Part shown: positions 21,526 to 32,930 of the stretch, piece by piece
How positions within the stretch are numbered: the stretch's first letter is position 1
How the letters are laid out: each line of letters opens with the position of its first letter
Assembly (NCBI RefSeq): GCF_026151205.1
Contig: NC_087076.1
Location: forward strand, 6,252,902-6,316,901
Source of the DNA: Bolinopsis microptera
Lineage: Eukaryota; Ctenophora; Tentaculata; Lobata; Bolinopsidae
DNA length: 64,000 nt
Direction of reading: 5' to 3'
The notes under the pieces: generated by a model
The model's input: only the letters and a program-made list of their open reading frames with translations
The model's database searches: none
What the model was told of the DNA's origin: nothing
Program-made: the position numbers and the translations under genes

Positions 21526-21945
21526 ATATACAAGATATTGCGAGCGTCCTGTTTCTCTCTTAGATGCAATATCTGTAAAGTATTGGATGAGAACTGATTT
21601 TAAGTAAGGATTTTAAATTAAGTTCAGGATTATAAACAAATTCTCCGATTTGCAGTTCGAATAATATGTGCTTGTGATGCATCCGGCATCAGCATAATCT
21701 CAGAGGAAACATCTCTCGCGTGCATATCTTTTTTATCTTTTTTAGCAGAACTCTTTCCTCAGAAACTCACCGAGTAAAAATGAAAAAGTCAGATGATTGT
21801 AACAAAGCAGCAGAAATCCCACACATTAATAGCCCTCTCTCATCACTATGCTTATTATCAAACATGTCAATCTTACAAATGTCAACAATCCTAAAATAAT
21901 TTAGAACCGAAACGTGATCCTTTGTAAAATTATATGTCCCAATAA
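21526..21945. other. Probable 3' UTR of the interrupted LINE
   Basis: Lies downstream, on the minus strand, of the LINE C-terminal fragment. No separate feature could be read; the boundary with unique DNA is not visible. Confidence 0.35.
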
Positions 21946-22372
21946 TCAAATTGACTTGTACTCAAGTATAAAGTTAAACAATTTACTCCAATAACCACGG
22001 TCACTAGCAAGTTCTCTCAAATGAAGAATATCATCATACGACTCCAGCAAGATGAAACGCTTCCAGAGGTCAACCTTCAGGTGGTGCAGGAGGTTACGTC
22101 TGTGAGCCCCGAGTCTACCAACTTCACTACACATCTCGACAGCAAAACACAGCGCAGCTTGAGCTGGTGATCTTTCATCGCTCCTCAGTATGTGTCCTAG
22201 CATCTTCCACCTAGATAACTCAGCACGCTCAGACATAGGGGTAGAGTTACTCTGTTTGTAGAGGGTATCTTTGGACATCATACTGCGTGGCCAGCTGACA
22301 TTCATGATCTTTCCGAGGTGGTTACGGTGACATGCATCTAGTTTGTCCCAGTACGATTTAGGCATTCCCCAG
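21946..22372 (-). pseudogene. LINE reverse transcriptase C-terminus (left part)
   Basis: Minus-strand frame after the LTR edge: GMPKSYWDKLDACHRNHLGK, then AELSRWKMLGHILRSDERSP. This matches the conserved tail of many invertebrate LINE RTs (LD.FHRR.LR.IL..SW, then L.RLRW.GH.LRM.) and ends at a stop at 21946. The upstream part of the same protein is at 27592-27866, beyond the gypsy element; the frame resumes cleanly if one copy of the 5-bp duplication is discounted. Residues on the right side of the LTR edge show this LINE was inserted first. The apparent start codon within the LTR is not its own. Confidence 0.8.
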
Positions 22373-22477
22373 TGTAATAGCTCGCTTAGCTTGAACAATG
22401 GATACACATAGCTGTTACTCTAATCAGAGGCTGAAGATAATATCATTAATAATACATAACATAAATAATTCATAACA
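22373..22477 (-). repeat. 3' LTR of the gypsy element
   Basis: 105 bp; on the plus strand it begins tgtaatagctcgc and ends aattcataaca. Identical to the right copy. Confidence 0.95.
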
Positions 22478-22871
22478 CCTTCCCTTCGCAAATGAATTTA
22501 CTTTCATGATAAAATCGAACAAAAGTTAAAATAATACGTGCGTGCTTCGCGCATTAAAATTACCTAAAATGCTCGTGGTGTTAAAAATCGTACACTAAAA
22601 TCCCGTTTGGCGTCGCGCCCTACGTCGATAAATTCCTATTTATAAACAAAATCCCTGGATTACACTGTCATAATAGCCCTAAATAATCTTTTTAAAAACT
22701 ATTACTGTTTCTGAACTCCCTGGATTGTTTACAAATTCCATTAAAAACAATTAAATGCTGTATAAAAAGTATAAAAGTGTACTACATGTGTGCATAAAAC
22801 ATGTGCTTTACAAAACATAAAAAATGTGCTTTACAAAACGTAAACAATGTGCTTTACAATACATGCAAGAA

Positions 22872-25800
22872 TCACGGGTTCACAAACCCGGTGTTAGCAT
22901 TATACCTGATCTTAGGTTTTGAACTCAACCTCCCCGAGCGTCTAACTGGCTCCTGACTACTGATCTGAGTGTTTGGTTGTGTCGGTTGGTTACTAGTCAC
23001 GACTGGCGATCCTTCTCTACTTGGACCCGGCTGCTGCCCCACTGTTATTACAGGTTGCTCAATATTCCTCGGCTCAGTGTTTCTTTCCGGTATCTCAATT
23101 TGCTGCTTCTGTAACTCGATTACTGGCACTAACCGTTTCTTCATCGCCTCTACATGTTTCTTTATGATCCTACCCTTGTAGTTCACATCATACCACAATG
23201 ATTCTCCGTGTCTTTTTTCAATCGTTGCTGGTTCGTACTCTTTCCGAGTGTCAGGTCGAACCCATACTGTTTGTTTCTCCTCAAATACACGTTCGTTTCT
23301 TCTACTGTCAACAACTTTCTGTTCATTATCAACATTTAGTCTCTCCGCTTCCATCTGATCACTGGGTCTGAGGTGATGTAACTTAGATCGTAAAGTTCGT
23401 CCGTACATCATTACTGCTGGTGGTTGCTTAGTTACAGAGTGTGGAGTATTCCTATATGCCATTAGGAAGTTAGCGAGATTTAAATCTAAATCCTTAGACT
23501 TTTCGTACATCTTTTTCATCGCTGACTTAAAACTCTGGACAAACCGTTCGCAGCTTCCGTTACTCCTCGGGGAGTATGATGGGCACAAAACATGTCTTAT
23601 CTGATTCTTCTTTAGGAAGTTCTTGAATTCTTCACTGATAAATTGCGGTCCGTTATCGCTGACTAGAATCCAAGGTACCCCTGTTCTTGAAAATACTCTT
23701 CTCATTGCTTTTATCGTAGCTGGCGCAGTAGTGTTATGAGACATCTTGATAACTTCCGGCCATTTTGAGTAAGTATCGTACATCAGTAACCAATAGTTAT
23801 TTTGGAATTCTCCAGCGAAGTCCACATGTACTCGTTGCCAGGGTCTTGTTGATTTAACCCAGGGATGGTCGATGACTTTTGGTAACTTTTTCCCGTGTTT
23901 TTGGCAGGATGCACATGCTTTAACTAAAATCTCTATATCTTGGTCTATTCCTGGCCACCACACATAGCTTCTAGCCAGGCTTTTCATTCCAGTCATCCCT
24001 ACATGTGTAAGGTGTAGCATCTTAAGAACCTCTGCTCTTAGTTTATGTGGAATGATTACACGATTTCCCCATGTGATACATCTTTTTTCAGTCGTGAGTT
24101 GGTTCTTTCTGTCGTACATGGCTTTCATCTCCTTGTGATCTTTGTCTATCTTTTCCGGCCAGCCATCTACAATGTACATCGCTATCTTGCTCAGAATAAT
24201 GTCTTTGGATGTCTCCCGGGCAACTTCTTTTGCATCTATCAGTGCGTCCTCCATGGTCAAAGAAAATGCCTCTTCACATTCGTTTGGCTCGTCCACATGA
24301 ATGACTTTTTTCGGGAATCTGGACATTACATCAGCATTAGCATGCTCTTTTGTATTTCTGTATACTATGTTATAATCGTAATTTTGTAACAGCAGTGCAT
24401 ATCTGGATAATCTGTTCGCCGTCATCTCTGGAATGCCTCTCTTAGGTCCAAATATATGTACTAACGGTTGGTGATCCGTCACTAGTTCAAAGTGTCTTCC
24501 ATACAGATACATATGAAACCTTTTTATAGCCCAGACTATCCCTAAAGCTTCTTTGTCAATCTGGCTATATTTTTTCTCAGCATTCGATAATGTCCTTGAA
24601 ATAAATTCAACCGGACGTTCATTTGTTCCATCATCATCTATGTGTGATAATACAGCTCCCAAACCCACGCTGCTTGCGTCTGTATCCAGCTTCAAACGTT
24701 TCAGCGGGTTGTAGAACGTCAATACTCTGTCAGAACAAAGTAATTTCTTTAATTCTTCGAAGGCTTTCTGTTCAGTCTTTGTCCATCGCCATTCAACTTC
24801 AGTCTTTCTCAACTCGTCCAATGGAGCGATTATTGTCGACAAATCTGGTAGATACTTGCGATAATACCCAACTGCTCCCAGAAATGCTACTAAATTTTTC
24901 ACATTTTCAGGTGCCTGTACTTTTAACAGATCGTCTATCTTGCTGTTGACTGGTGACATACCATGCTTGTTCACCTTGTGTCCTAGATAAATCACTTCTT
25001 CATGCATCAGCTTAGATTTATTCAGTCTGCATCTGAAACCGTTTGCTTCCAGTCTTCTCACAACTTTATTCAGATTATCTAAGTGCTCTTTATCGTTCTT
25101 TCCTGATATTAAAATGTCGTCTATCCTACAGCAAACCATAGGTATACCCCGTAGTACATTGTCCATCAGATTCTGAAAGATTGCTGCGCTGCTATTTATT
25201 CCATACGGTAAGCGCGTCCACACATACTGTCCCATATGCGTATTCATTGTCGTGATGAGTTGATCTTCTGTTGATAGCTCCACGTTATTGTACGCTTGTT
25301 TTATGTCTATGACTGAGAACTTTTCTCCTCCCGAAACGCTTGCAAAACATTCTTCTGTAGTTGGTAACGGGTGATGTTTCATTTCCAATAGTTTGTTGAC
25401 TGCTTTAAAGTCTCCACATATTCTCACACCGTCTCCTTTTTTCACTGGCATAACTGGAGTTCCCCATGGGCTCTCTTTGACTTTCTTCAAAATTCCTTGT
25501 TTCACCATGTTGTCTAACTCCTTTTCCAGTAAGTCTTTAATAGCAAAAGGTACTGCTCTTGATTTCTGCGTGACAGGTCTGCTTCCCTCCTTCAATTGGA
25601 GTTGCACTTTATAGTTCTTTACCAGACCTAACTCATCTTTGAAGATGTCACTAGACATTATCTCTTGTACTGTCCGTATCTTTGTTGGTGTTCCAGGATC
25701 TGTTTCATCGTCCACACTAACAAAATTTCTCAACTGATGTGTTCCAGGAGCAGTCTCTTCGTCCTCACATCGTTGTCCAGTTTTAAACTTTCTCTTGGCG

Positions 25801-27473
25801 GTATCTGTCACTGGTTCTGATTCCATAACTCCCAACACGTTCACTGTTCGTACTCCTTCTTGAGTCCCAGGAAATTCTCCTTCGTGTGCGCTACAGTTTC
25901 CATCAGTTCTCTCCAGTTCAACCTCTTTTGTTGGTCTCTGTCCAACTTCTGCTGTTTGGCCCTGTGTTCTCGTTACTAACTTTTCTAACCAGTTTTCACC
26001 ACAAAACTCTGTAATCCAAGAGCGTCCAAACAGTGCTGGAAAGTGATTATCCACCACATACAGTTCCAACCCTTTCACAATCTGGTTGTTTATCGCCACT
26101 TCCACAACTGCTTTACCGCATACCTGCTGGTATTGACCATTCGCCACACGCAGTTGTTTATCACTACTTTTCAACTTAAACTCCACACCAGCTTTCTTCA
26201 GCATCTCTCTACTGCACACAGATACACTTGATCCACTGTCAAACTCCATCAGACACTCTCGGCGATTGATCCAAACCTTGATCAGGGGTCTAGAATCACG
26301 CAAAAAGTTCACGTTATCGAAGTAAACAGTGTTATCATGCAAAAACCTGTTATCATGCAAAATAATGTTATTGTCATGCAAATCAACATGCGAATCATCA
26401 TGCAAATTACTACCATACAGAACACTATTATCATCATCCTGAATTTTAGAATCATCAATACTTGTCAGGTTGTTGCCCAAATTTGAAGATTTTTGAAACA
26501 AAACATTTAACTGGTCATCTAAACTTACGGATTTCTCCGACAATTCACAATAGTAAATATTTCGACTCACAAACTGTTCTGTGTCCTGGTTTGAATCGCT
26601 GTTTGAATCGCTGTTGTTGCAGTCTGTTGATACATGATGTGTAGATTTACCACTCTGTTTCCAGGACTTGCGTTTCGTCTTCTTACGGCAGTCCTTAGCA
26701 GTATGATACAATTCACCACAGTTGAAACATTTAGTATAGCAGTCCTTGGTTGCATGCGATTTGAGTTTGCATTTATTGCATCTTGTCTCCTGATTGGAAC
26801 TTCCCTGTGAAGATTTCCCTTGAGACTTCTTGCTGATCTGTACCTTATGTACAGTTTGCTGGGAGTTTTTAATCATTGCAGCCTCTGATTTAGATCTGTC
26901 CATTGCCACCACTTTTCTATACGCTCTCTCTAGTGTCAGTTGTTCGAAATCCTCCTCCAATAGCAACTCCTGTGCTTCTGAGTTAACAATTCCCATTATA
27001 AATTGATCTAACATTGAACTGCCGAAGTCTGTAAACTTGCATTTGACTGCCAGTTTTTTTAACCTCGCAACAAAGTCTGCTGTTTTCTCCGACTGCTTTT
27101 GGTGGCATTTGTAGAATCTGAATCGCTCTGCCAAAACAGTCGGTTTCGGGACCATGTGATTTATGAGAATTGTCTTCATCTCGAAATATGTAAGTTCGTT
27201 GACGTCATTTGGAGATGCTAAAGACGTAAGTAGGGAAAAGATTTCTGGATCAATGCTCGTTAAGAAGTGAGGTTTGATCGTTTGACATAGCTGATTATAT
27301 TCCGCTAACAGTTGTGCATGCGCGGTTCGTTGCGCTTCATTCGGATTCTCTACTAACGGTTCCGGTTCAACCGGATAGGATTTTTGGGACTTGAGAAACC
27401 ATGTGTACTGCTCGAACCAGTCTTCCGGCGCGCTGACTGTAGCGGTCAGAGGATAGGGGTAGGATTTTGTCAT
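22872..27473 (-). CDS. gag-pol: Gypsy Gag-Pol polyprotein, intact
   Basis: 1533 residues from the ATG at 27473 (MTKSYPYP). The frame is open further up through the primer site into the LTR, but with no ATG there. In order: a Gag region; two CCHC knuckles, CNKCKLKSHATKDC and CFNCGELYHTAKDC, within the first ~300 residues; an aspartic protease with MEFDSGSSVSVCS; RT with FSVIDIKQAYNNVEL and CRIDDILISG (IDD box); RNase H with LKLDTDASSVGLGAVL; integrase zinc site (HLTHVGMTG ... CASCQKHG), and core residues in HVDFAGEF, LVSDNGPQF and GSCERF (D, D, E). The tail has an RRSGR motif. Gag and Pol lie in one frame with no shift, a layout seen in some invertebrate gypsy clades related to K02A2.6-type proteins. 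No stops or frameshifts are seen. Confidence 0.95.
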   Translation of the reverse strand: MTKSYPYPLTATVSAPEDWFEQYTWFLKSQKSYPVEPEPLVENPNEAQRTAHAQLLAEYNQLCQTIKPHFLTSIDPEIFSLLTSLASPNDVNELTYFEMKTILINHMVPKPTVLAERFRFYKCHQKQSEKTADFVARLKKLAVKCKFTDFGSSMLDQFIMGIVNSEAQELLLEEDFEQLTLERAYRKVVAMDRSKSEAAMIKNSQQTVHKVQISKKSQGKSSQGSSNQETRCNKCKLKSHATKDCYTKCFNCGELYHTAKDCRKKTKRKSWKQSGKSTHHVSTDCNNSDSNSDSNQDTEQFVSRNIYYCELSEKSVSLDDQLNVLFQKSSNLGNNLTSIDDSKIQDDDNSVLYGSNLHDDSHVDLHDNNIILHDNRFLHDNTVYFDNVNFLRDSRPLIKVWINRRECLMEFDSGSSVSVCSREMLKKAGVEFKLKSSDKQLRVANGQYQQVCGKAVVEVAINNQIVKGLELYVVDNHFPALFGRSWITEFCGENWLEKLVTRTQGQTAEVGQRPTKEVELERTDGNCSAHEGEFPGTQEGVRTVNVLGVMESEPVTDTAKRKFKTGQRCEDEETAPGTHQLRNFVSVDDETDPGTPTKIRTVQEIMSSDIFKDELGLVKNYKVQLQLKEGSRPVTQKSRAVPFAIKDLLEKELDNMVKQGILKKVKESPWGTPVMPVKKGDGVRICGDFKAVNKLLEMKHHPLPTTEECFASVSGGEKFSVIDIKQAYNNVELSTEDQLITTMNTHMGQYVWTRLPYGINSSAAIFQNLMDNVLRGIPMVCCRIDDILISGKNDKEHLDNLNKVVRRLEANGFRCRLNKSKLMHEEVIYLGHKVNKHGMSPVNSKIDDLLKVQAPENVKNLVAFLGAVGYYRKYLPDLSTIIAPLDELRKTEVEWRWTKTEQKAFEELKKLLCSDRVLTFYNPLKRLKLDTDASSVGLGAVLSHIDDDGTNERPVEFISRTLSNAEKKYSQIDKEALGIVWAIKRFHMYLYGRHFELVTDHQPLVHIFGPKRGIPEMTANRLSRYALLLQNYDYNIVYRNTKEHANADVMSRFPKKVIHVDEPNECEEAFSLTMEDALIDAKEVARETSKDIILSKIAMYIVDGWPEKIDKDHKEMKAMYDRKNQLTTEKRCITWGNRVIIPHKLRAEVLKMLHLTHVGMTGMKSLARSYVWWPGIDQDIEILVKACASCQKHGKKLPKVIDHPWVKSTRPWQRVHVDFAGEFQNNYWLLMYDTYSKWPEVIKMSHNTTAPATIKAMRRVFSRTGVPWILVSDNGPQFISEEFKNFLKKNQIRHVLCPSYSPRSNGSCERFVQSFKSAMKKMYEKSKDLDLNLANFLMAYRNTPHSVTKQPPAVMMYGRTLRSKLHHLRPSDQMEAERLNVDNEQKVVDSRRNERVFEEKQTVWVRPDTRKEYEPATIEKRHGESLWYDVNYKGRIIKKHVEAMKKRLVPVIELQKQQIEIPERNTEPRNIEQPVITVGQQPGPSREGSPVVTSNQPTQPNTQISSQEPVRRSGRLSSKPKIRYNANTGFVNP

Positions 27474-27474
27474 A

Positions 27475-27484
27475 CTCGTCGCCA
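27475..27484 (-). promoter_or_regulatory. Primer binding site of the gypsy element
   Basis: Minus strand TGGCGACGAG starts 2 nt after the 5' LTR. The TGG start complements a tRNA CCA end. I do not assign the tRNA. Confidence 0.65.
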
Positions 27485-27486
27485 AT

Positions 27487-27591
27487 TGTAATAGCTCGCT
27501 TAGCTTGAACAATGGATACACATAGCTGTTACTCTAATCAGAGGCTGAAGATAATATCATTAATAATACATAACATAAATAATTCATAACA
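27487..27591 (-). repeat. 5' LTR of the gypsy element
   Basis: 105 bp, identical to 22373-22477. Confidence 0.95.
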
Positions 27592-27866
27592 CCCAGCAAC
27601 TAGAGTTATACATATGAGGATAGATACTACTTGGGCCTCATAGACCTTCAGCTTCTTCTGTAGGGGGATCTTACTTTGGCACCAGACCTTCTTGAAGTTC
27701 TGGAATGCTACATTGGCTAACATGATTCTTCTGGTGACATCTTTCCTACTTTCTAGCAGAGAACCCAACAACTTGCTACTGCACCATTCTTCATTCATTC
27801 TAAGGGGTTTACCATCATCTATGACCTCATCTTTCCCAGCTATGTAGACGTGTACATCACTATGCT
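27592..27866 (-). pseudogene. LINE reverse transcriptase fragment (right part)
   Basis: Minus strand: HVYIAGKDEVIDDGKPLR, then NEEWCSSKLLGSLLESRK and KKLKVYEAQVVSIYPHMYN, running into SSCW at the LTR edge. This is the section just after the RT active-site domain (KYLGS..., then a LY..VVSILLYG-like block). It joins the fragment at 21946-22372. The 5' side stops near 27866 without the catalytic RT part, so the LINE was already truncated. Confidence 0.75.
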
Positions 27867-29783
27867 GAAATTAAATTTTTGACTGTACAATGGTAAGTAA
27901 CTTTTCAAATCTCAATCAGGTTTTAATTATCTCAGATACTCGCCAGATTTTGAACGATTAGGCGCTAGACAGTATGATTCTAAAGATTTACAATCTTAAA
28001 TTTTGTACTACCTTTGTTCATCCTTAGAACAACATTACGAAGTACTCCAGCGGAGGAAGTACTCCAGCGGAGGAAGTACTCCAGCGGACATCTGAGCAGA
28101 AACGATTTCACTCGACCAAGGTACTGGAGCTGAAAAATTTTGAGTCATATTTCTTTTGTAAACAAGTGAAAAAGAAGTACTAAATTACAAACAATGTCAT
28201 TAAGCTTATTAGCGATCATGGATGAAGATAACAATGTAATTAGGAACAATGTAAACATGGAATGCAGCATCGTATTGATTGAGTGGGTCTCAGAATTAAT
28301 TTGAAGATAACACACTTTAAAAAAAGTTTAAAGCAGTCGGTCGGATTAACAAGTAAAAGAAATACAGTAGTCCCGGTAATAAAGCTGTAATATACTCATG
28401 AGGAACAGTGTGTAAAAAATAACATTAAAATAATTTACTGGCTAAACATTTCAGGTTACTAAATGATTGAAAGTGCCTGTGTACTACTGCATAGTACATA
28501 ATACTGTGTAGTGTGTACTATTTACTGAGTTATATTAATATATCGTGTATTGCTGGGAAGGCTGTTAATTTAGGATAGAGTTATTGTGGCACTTATATCA
28601 GTTTGTTCTTTTGTAGTTGTTCTCAAACTGCTGAGTAAAAGTTTTACAACTTAAAAGCAGTGCTTATAATTTAATTTATTATTGTTATTATTTCAAATAT
28701 AACAAAAGCTTGGCGGTCGATCATAGTTTCGCAACGTCTATCCCAAATTTAAAAATATTCTACACAGCCCACCTGTATAACATCAACCCAGGAAGTTATT
28801 AAAAGCAAAGCAGCGTGTACGAAACCATAGTATCAAAACTTCCTTTTCTCTTAATCTCTTAAAATATTGTACTAAGAACTAAAACAAATTCAATTGGGAA
28901 TTGAAAGCAGTCTTCATTACGAAATTTAATACACATGACTCACTCCATGCACTAACAAAATTAAAATAATAGACCGAATAGAAATTACATCAAAGATCAA
29001 TTAACAAGTATATTAATTGAGTGTATCATTAATTAAGTCCTCCAAATCCAGAGCACTGGAAGAGAGGCTGGGTTGAGTGATAAGTGAAGAAGTGAGGAAA
29101 GCTCATTATAATGATTACGTGAACATGTTACATGCTAGTGGAATGAGTATACTAGTATAGATACACCTGTAGGTACTTCAAGGGGCTTTCCAGAGACTGA
29201 TGAAAAGGGTGATGGGCTTATATTACAGTATTTCGGTTGTAGTTGGAGCTAGGAGAGAAGTTGCCCAGGGTTTGGAGAGTAATTTGTTGTTAAGGATTCA
29301 GACAGCCTGACAGGAAACAGTTACCAGAGATTTTGACGCTGCCGTTGGATTTATTTTTTGCACTTCTCTCCCAAGATGTGTATCGCGATTATTGACGTCC
29401 TCGGCGATTTTAAGTATGGTCTTCCTAATATCCGTAGAGTTGAACCAGAATCTGTTGTGGGTCGTTTCCACCACTAAATGCCCAGAGAAACCCAAAGCAT
29501 AGAGGTCCACACGAGAAGTTATCCGTCTGCTGTTGGCACGGCATGGCATTGATATATTTCCTTGCTGTTGGATGTTCTTCTCTTGAACAGACGAAAATCC
29601 GGTCACCATCCTCAGGCGATTTAGTTGCTACAGGAACTAGCAGGCGATTATCAATCTTCGTTGCTCTATTTTCCTAAACTCTAAAGAGTGGAGGAATGGT
29701 AACAGGCTTCACTCCCTATTCCACTCACTGACTGGTCGAGAGGCCGACTTCCAGCCCCCTCATTACTAGGGGGCCCAGGGAGA
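27867..29783. other. Intergenic, one short minisatellite
   Basis: Contains three perfect 17-bp units (gaagtactccagcggag) at 28039-28089. A 103-codon open frame at 29298-29609 (minus) shows no recognisable domain. Nothing else is supported. Confidence 0.5.
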
Positions 29784-30551
29784 TCAGATCATGTCACTAA
29801 TTAGTGACGTATAATTAGTAATGTGATCCATCAGTAGAATTTAACTAACCTAGAAATGGTAGAGTTCACATGTACATCATAGCTGTGCATTAAGAAGTAA
29901 ACATGATCTTTAAGATTTGACCGCTCGACTCTATATCACATAAGGGACAGGAGCTCTTGCTAAAGAGGGGTTCTTGTATCTAGGGATGTGAGACGTACGT
30001 GCCAAAGGCATGCAACGGGAGTGAGCCGATCAAGTGTTCTTAGGTATATTATATACTGGAAGATGATAGACAATAGTATCGCATTCTATCAACATGCCTA
30101 CCTTCTCCAAATTCATCTCTGGTCGGACAGGATGTCAACAGCTACTCGACTCTGATGGATACATCTACTCCCGGAAGAAGGACAAGTAAAGGATTCAGCC
30201 CTCAAGCCTGCCTGGCTTTCACAGAGGATTTAAATCCCGAGTGCATCGCCCAAAGCCCTCTGTTCAAGAGTATGTGCGAGCTATCAAAGATCAGCAAGTC
30301 ATTACCGACTTTCACATCGACAGGTTGAGTGTTGGCAAGACACCCGCTAAGAGGCGAAGGAATTACCATACCCAACTCCACGATATCTGTTCTTTTAGTA
30401 TTGTGTGTGTACTTGTTAATTTAAATCAAAACTAAGGGGTAAAACTGGGCTAGATATAGGGTAGAGTTCACATGTTCTGTAAATCGTAGCTGGTGGATCA
30501 CATCACTAATTATACGGCACATCACTAATTATACGTCATATAATGATCTGA
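29784..30551 (+). mobile_element. Deletion derivative of a FLYWCH/MULE transposon
   Basis: Imperfect inverted ends: 29784-29835 (atcagatcat ... cgtataattagtaatgtgat) pairs with 30491-30551 (atcacatcactaattata ... atgatctgac). The right end carries an extra tandem copy of catcactaattata. The interior encodes the two remnants described next. At ~770 bp it is much shorter than an autonomous MULE. Confidence 0.5.
30094..30435 (+). pseudogene. FLYWCH-like finger plus MULE transposase tail, internally deleted
   Basis: One frame with a TAA at 30187. The first part, MPTFSKFISGRTGCQQLLDS plus DGYIYSRKKDK, looks like the N-terminal half of a FLYWCH DNA-binding finger. The second, HRPKPSVQEYVRAIKDQQVI followed by DFHIDRLSVGKTPAKRRR, looks like the C-terminal end of animal MULE transposases. 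The catalytic core between them is missing. Its position inside inverted ends supports a MULE derivative. Assignments are from recalled motifs. Confidence 0.5.
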
Positions 30552-32663
30552 CAAGCAGCACTTGTCACAAGAGACAAAGGATCTCATCTCGGAGCGGAGT
30601 AAGGTCAAGCAGAAATGCCCATGTGATGGATTCAATTATAGATCTGAGTATTCTCTTGCTAATAAGCGCTGCAAGAAGGACGATGAGAACTGGGCTTTAC
30701 GGGTTGCAGCCGATCTGGAAACAGCTTCTTCACACGGTCAGCAGAGGGAGGTCTGGCAGATGATCAAGTCCTTGTCAGGCAAGAAGAGTCGGAAGTCAAC
30801 TGCTGTCAGAGATAAAACCGAGAAGTTGATTTCTGACCCCGCTGCTCAACGAAAACGATGGGGTGAGCACTTCGCTGAACTACTAAACCCGCAGATAGGA
30901 GACGTGGACCTTTCAGACCTAGACAGTCTAGAGCTGAGGTCGCACCATGTTTTCCGTATCTGAGTGATAGTGATTTACCCCCTAGCAGAACAGAGATCTC
31001 TGAGGCTTTAAAGAGTCTGAAGAATCACAAGAGCTCTGGAATTGATGAAATTTCCAACGAACAGCTGAAGTATGGGGCTCCTGGTCTTTTAGACAGGCTT
31101 GAGAAACTGTTTGCACGTGTTTGGGAGACGGAGAATGTGCCAGAGGATTGGGTTAATGGTATCATTGTTATTGTCCCGAAAAAGGGTGATACATCATTCT
31201 GCTCGAACAACAGGGGCATAACCCTACGCTCCACGGCATCAAAACTCTATCAGATAATAGTGTTGCGACGGATGAATGCGGGGCTTGAAGAACTGCTCCG
31301 AGAGAATCAGTGCGGGTTCAGGAAAAAAAGGTCTTGCATTGATCAGATTTATTCGCTCCGTACTATTATTCACAACAGCATTGAGTTTAACCTCCCCCTG
31401 TACTTAAATTTTGTTGACTTTAAAGCTGCATTCGATTCACTTAATCGGGAGTTTATCTGGAAAGCTTTCAGTCATTATGGCTTGCCTTGTAAATACATTC
31501 GCATAATGCAAGCATTCTTTTGCGGCACCGTCAGCTCTGTCAGACATAATGGTGAGCTCTCAGATTGGTTTGACGTTACATCTGGTTCTGGGCAGGGGGA
31601 TATTCAGGGTCCACCTATCTTTAATGTTTGCATCAACCTGCCTGCGCAGCGGGCTGAGAATAACAAAGTGTTGTCACACGGGGCAGTGCTGCAGAGAGCT
31701 ACCACCAGCTTTGGTCAGGATACAGTTGTCTTGGATACTGACTATGCAGATGATTTGGCTATCATGGACAACACCAAGGACGGTCTCCAGGAGACGACTG
31801 ATCTTTTATGCAAGTATGCGGCTCAGGCTGGCCTCAGAATCAATGCGAAGAAAACAGAGGTTATGGCCATCGGCAAGAATACATCACAGAGGCCGTATAC
31901 TGAAGCATCAACGGTGGACATTACAGTGGGAGACACGGCTATCCAGCAAGTCAGCAACTTCACTTACCTTGGGTCGATTATATCAAGTGATGGGACTATT
32001 GACCGGGACTTGTCTGCACGGATCCAGAAAGCCTCAGGAGCATTCAATCAGCTCGGTAATATTTGGAAGAATCGCAATATCCAAACTAACACCAAAATAC
32101 GGATATATGTTGCAGCGGTTCTAACAATATTACTTTATGGAAGCGAAGTCTGGAACACTACTTCAAAGCAACTACATCGCTTCGAAGTTTTCCATCAAAA
32201 CTGTTTGTGGAGAATCCTTCGAATTAAATGGTTCCACCGGATGAGCAATGTTCAAGTGTTGGAGCGGGCAAGAATAAACCCGGTTATAACCTACATCAGT
32301 GCCAACCGTCTTCGCTGGTTTGGACATGTTTCTAGAATGCCGGACACCAGGCTACCAAAGTATCTACTTGACTGGACACCTGCTCACGGCCGAAGATCAC
32401 GTGGGCGGCCAAGAAAGAATTGGCGAACCTGTGTCCTGGAAGACGCAGTAACATTTACAGGAGATCCAGACATTGTATTTGATAAGGTCCGAGAGTTGGC
32501 AGGAAATCGCAAGCACTGGAGAGAGATGATACGACATAAGCGGCAATTCCTTGGTGCAGGCCACTCGAATGATCGAGGAGACCTTATCAAGTATCAAGTA
32601 AGTAAGTATGATCTGACCCCTAATAATAGGGGGGCCTGGAATTCGTGCAGCCGTTTCTCATAA
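30552..32663 (+). pseudogene. 5'-truncated LINE reverse transcriptase with a frameshift
   Basis: The first frame (30562 to about 30950) carries the region before RT (NWALRVAADLETA, RKRWGEHFAELLN). The frame then shifts, and the second (about 30949-32663) carries the RT: KNHKSSGIDEISNEQLKYG, PKKGDTSFCSNNRGITL, FVDFKAAFDSLNREF (catalytic D), SGQGDIQGPPIFN and LDTDYADDLAIM (catalytic DD). The C-terminal part has SANRLRWFGHVSRMPDTR and RGRPRKNW. No endonuclease is left. The type is widespread in invertebrates; I leave the clade open. The single frameshift and missing 5' half make it immobile. Confidence 0.85.
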
Positions 32664-32930
32664 GATGTATGAATGTAACCGACAGCAGTAAGTTCATCCC
32701 CGACATGTTATATAATGAATATCTGTACCTATTAAGCTCCTTGTGATTTTGCTCACAAATTGATGTGTTTATTCTATTCCGTAGCAGCTGTGCACAAATA
32801 TTCAAGCGATGAAATATATCTTATGGATTTTTAAAATTCACCTCGAATGAAATCTGTCAAATAAGATGTACTTATGGCTTACTGGGCGGCGCTCAGCCTG
32901 CACTGTCTTTCCGCCGAATCTCTATCTTTG

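Larger units (their letters stand above)
22373..27591 (-). mobile_element. Complete Ty3/gypsy LTR retrotransposon
   Basis: 5219 bp on the minus strand. LTRs of 105 bp (22373-22477 and 27487-27591) show no differences and are flanked by the 5-bp duplication cccag (22368-22372 and 27592-27596). A single undamaged Gag-Pol frame, a primer site next to the 5' LTR and a polypurine tract (22478-22487, gaagggaagg on the minus strand) are present. All the parts needed for movement look intact, so this copy may be active. The LTR is short for the family. Confidence 0.95.

Noticed and set aside
26300-26420. Repeated tgcaaatcatcat-like blocks suggesting a regulatory array
   Set aside because: They encode the Asp/His/Asn-rich low-complexity segment of the intact gypsy Gag-Pol.
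29298-29609. 103-codon open frame on the minus strand
   Set aside because: No recognisable domain, no splice or transcript context; random openness cannot be excluded.
31549-32124. 191-codon open frame on the plus strand
   Set aside because: It lies in another frame of the LINE reverse transcriptase and has no family features.
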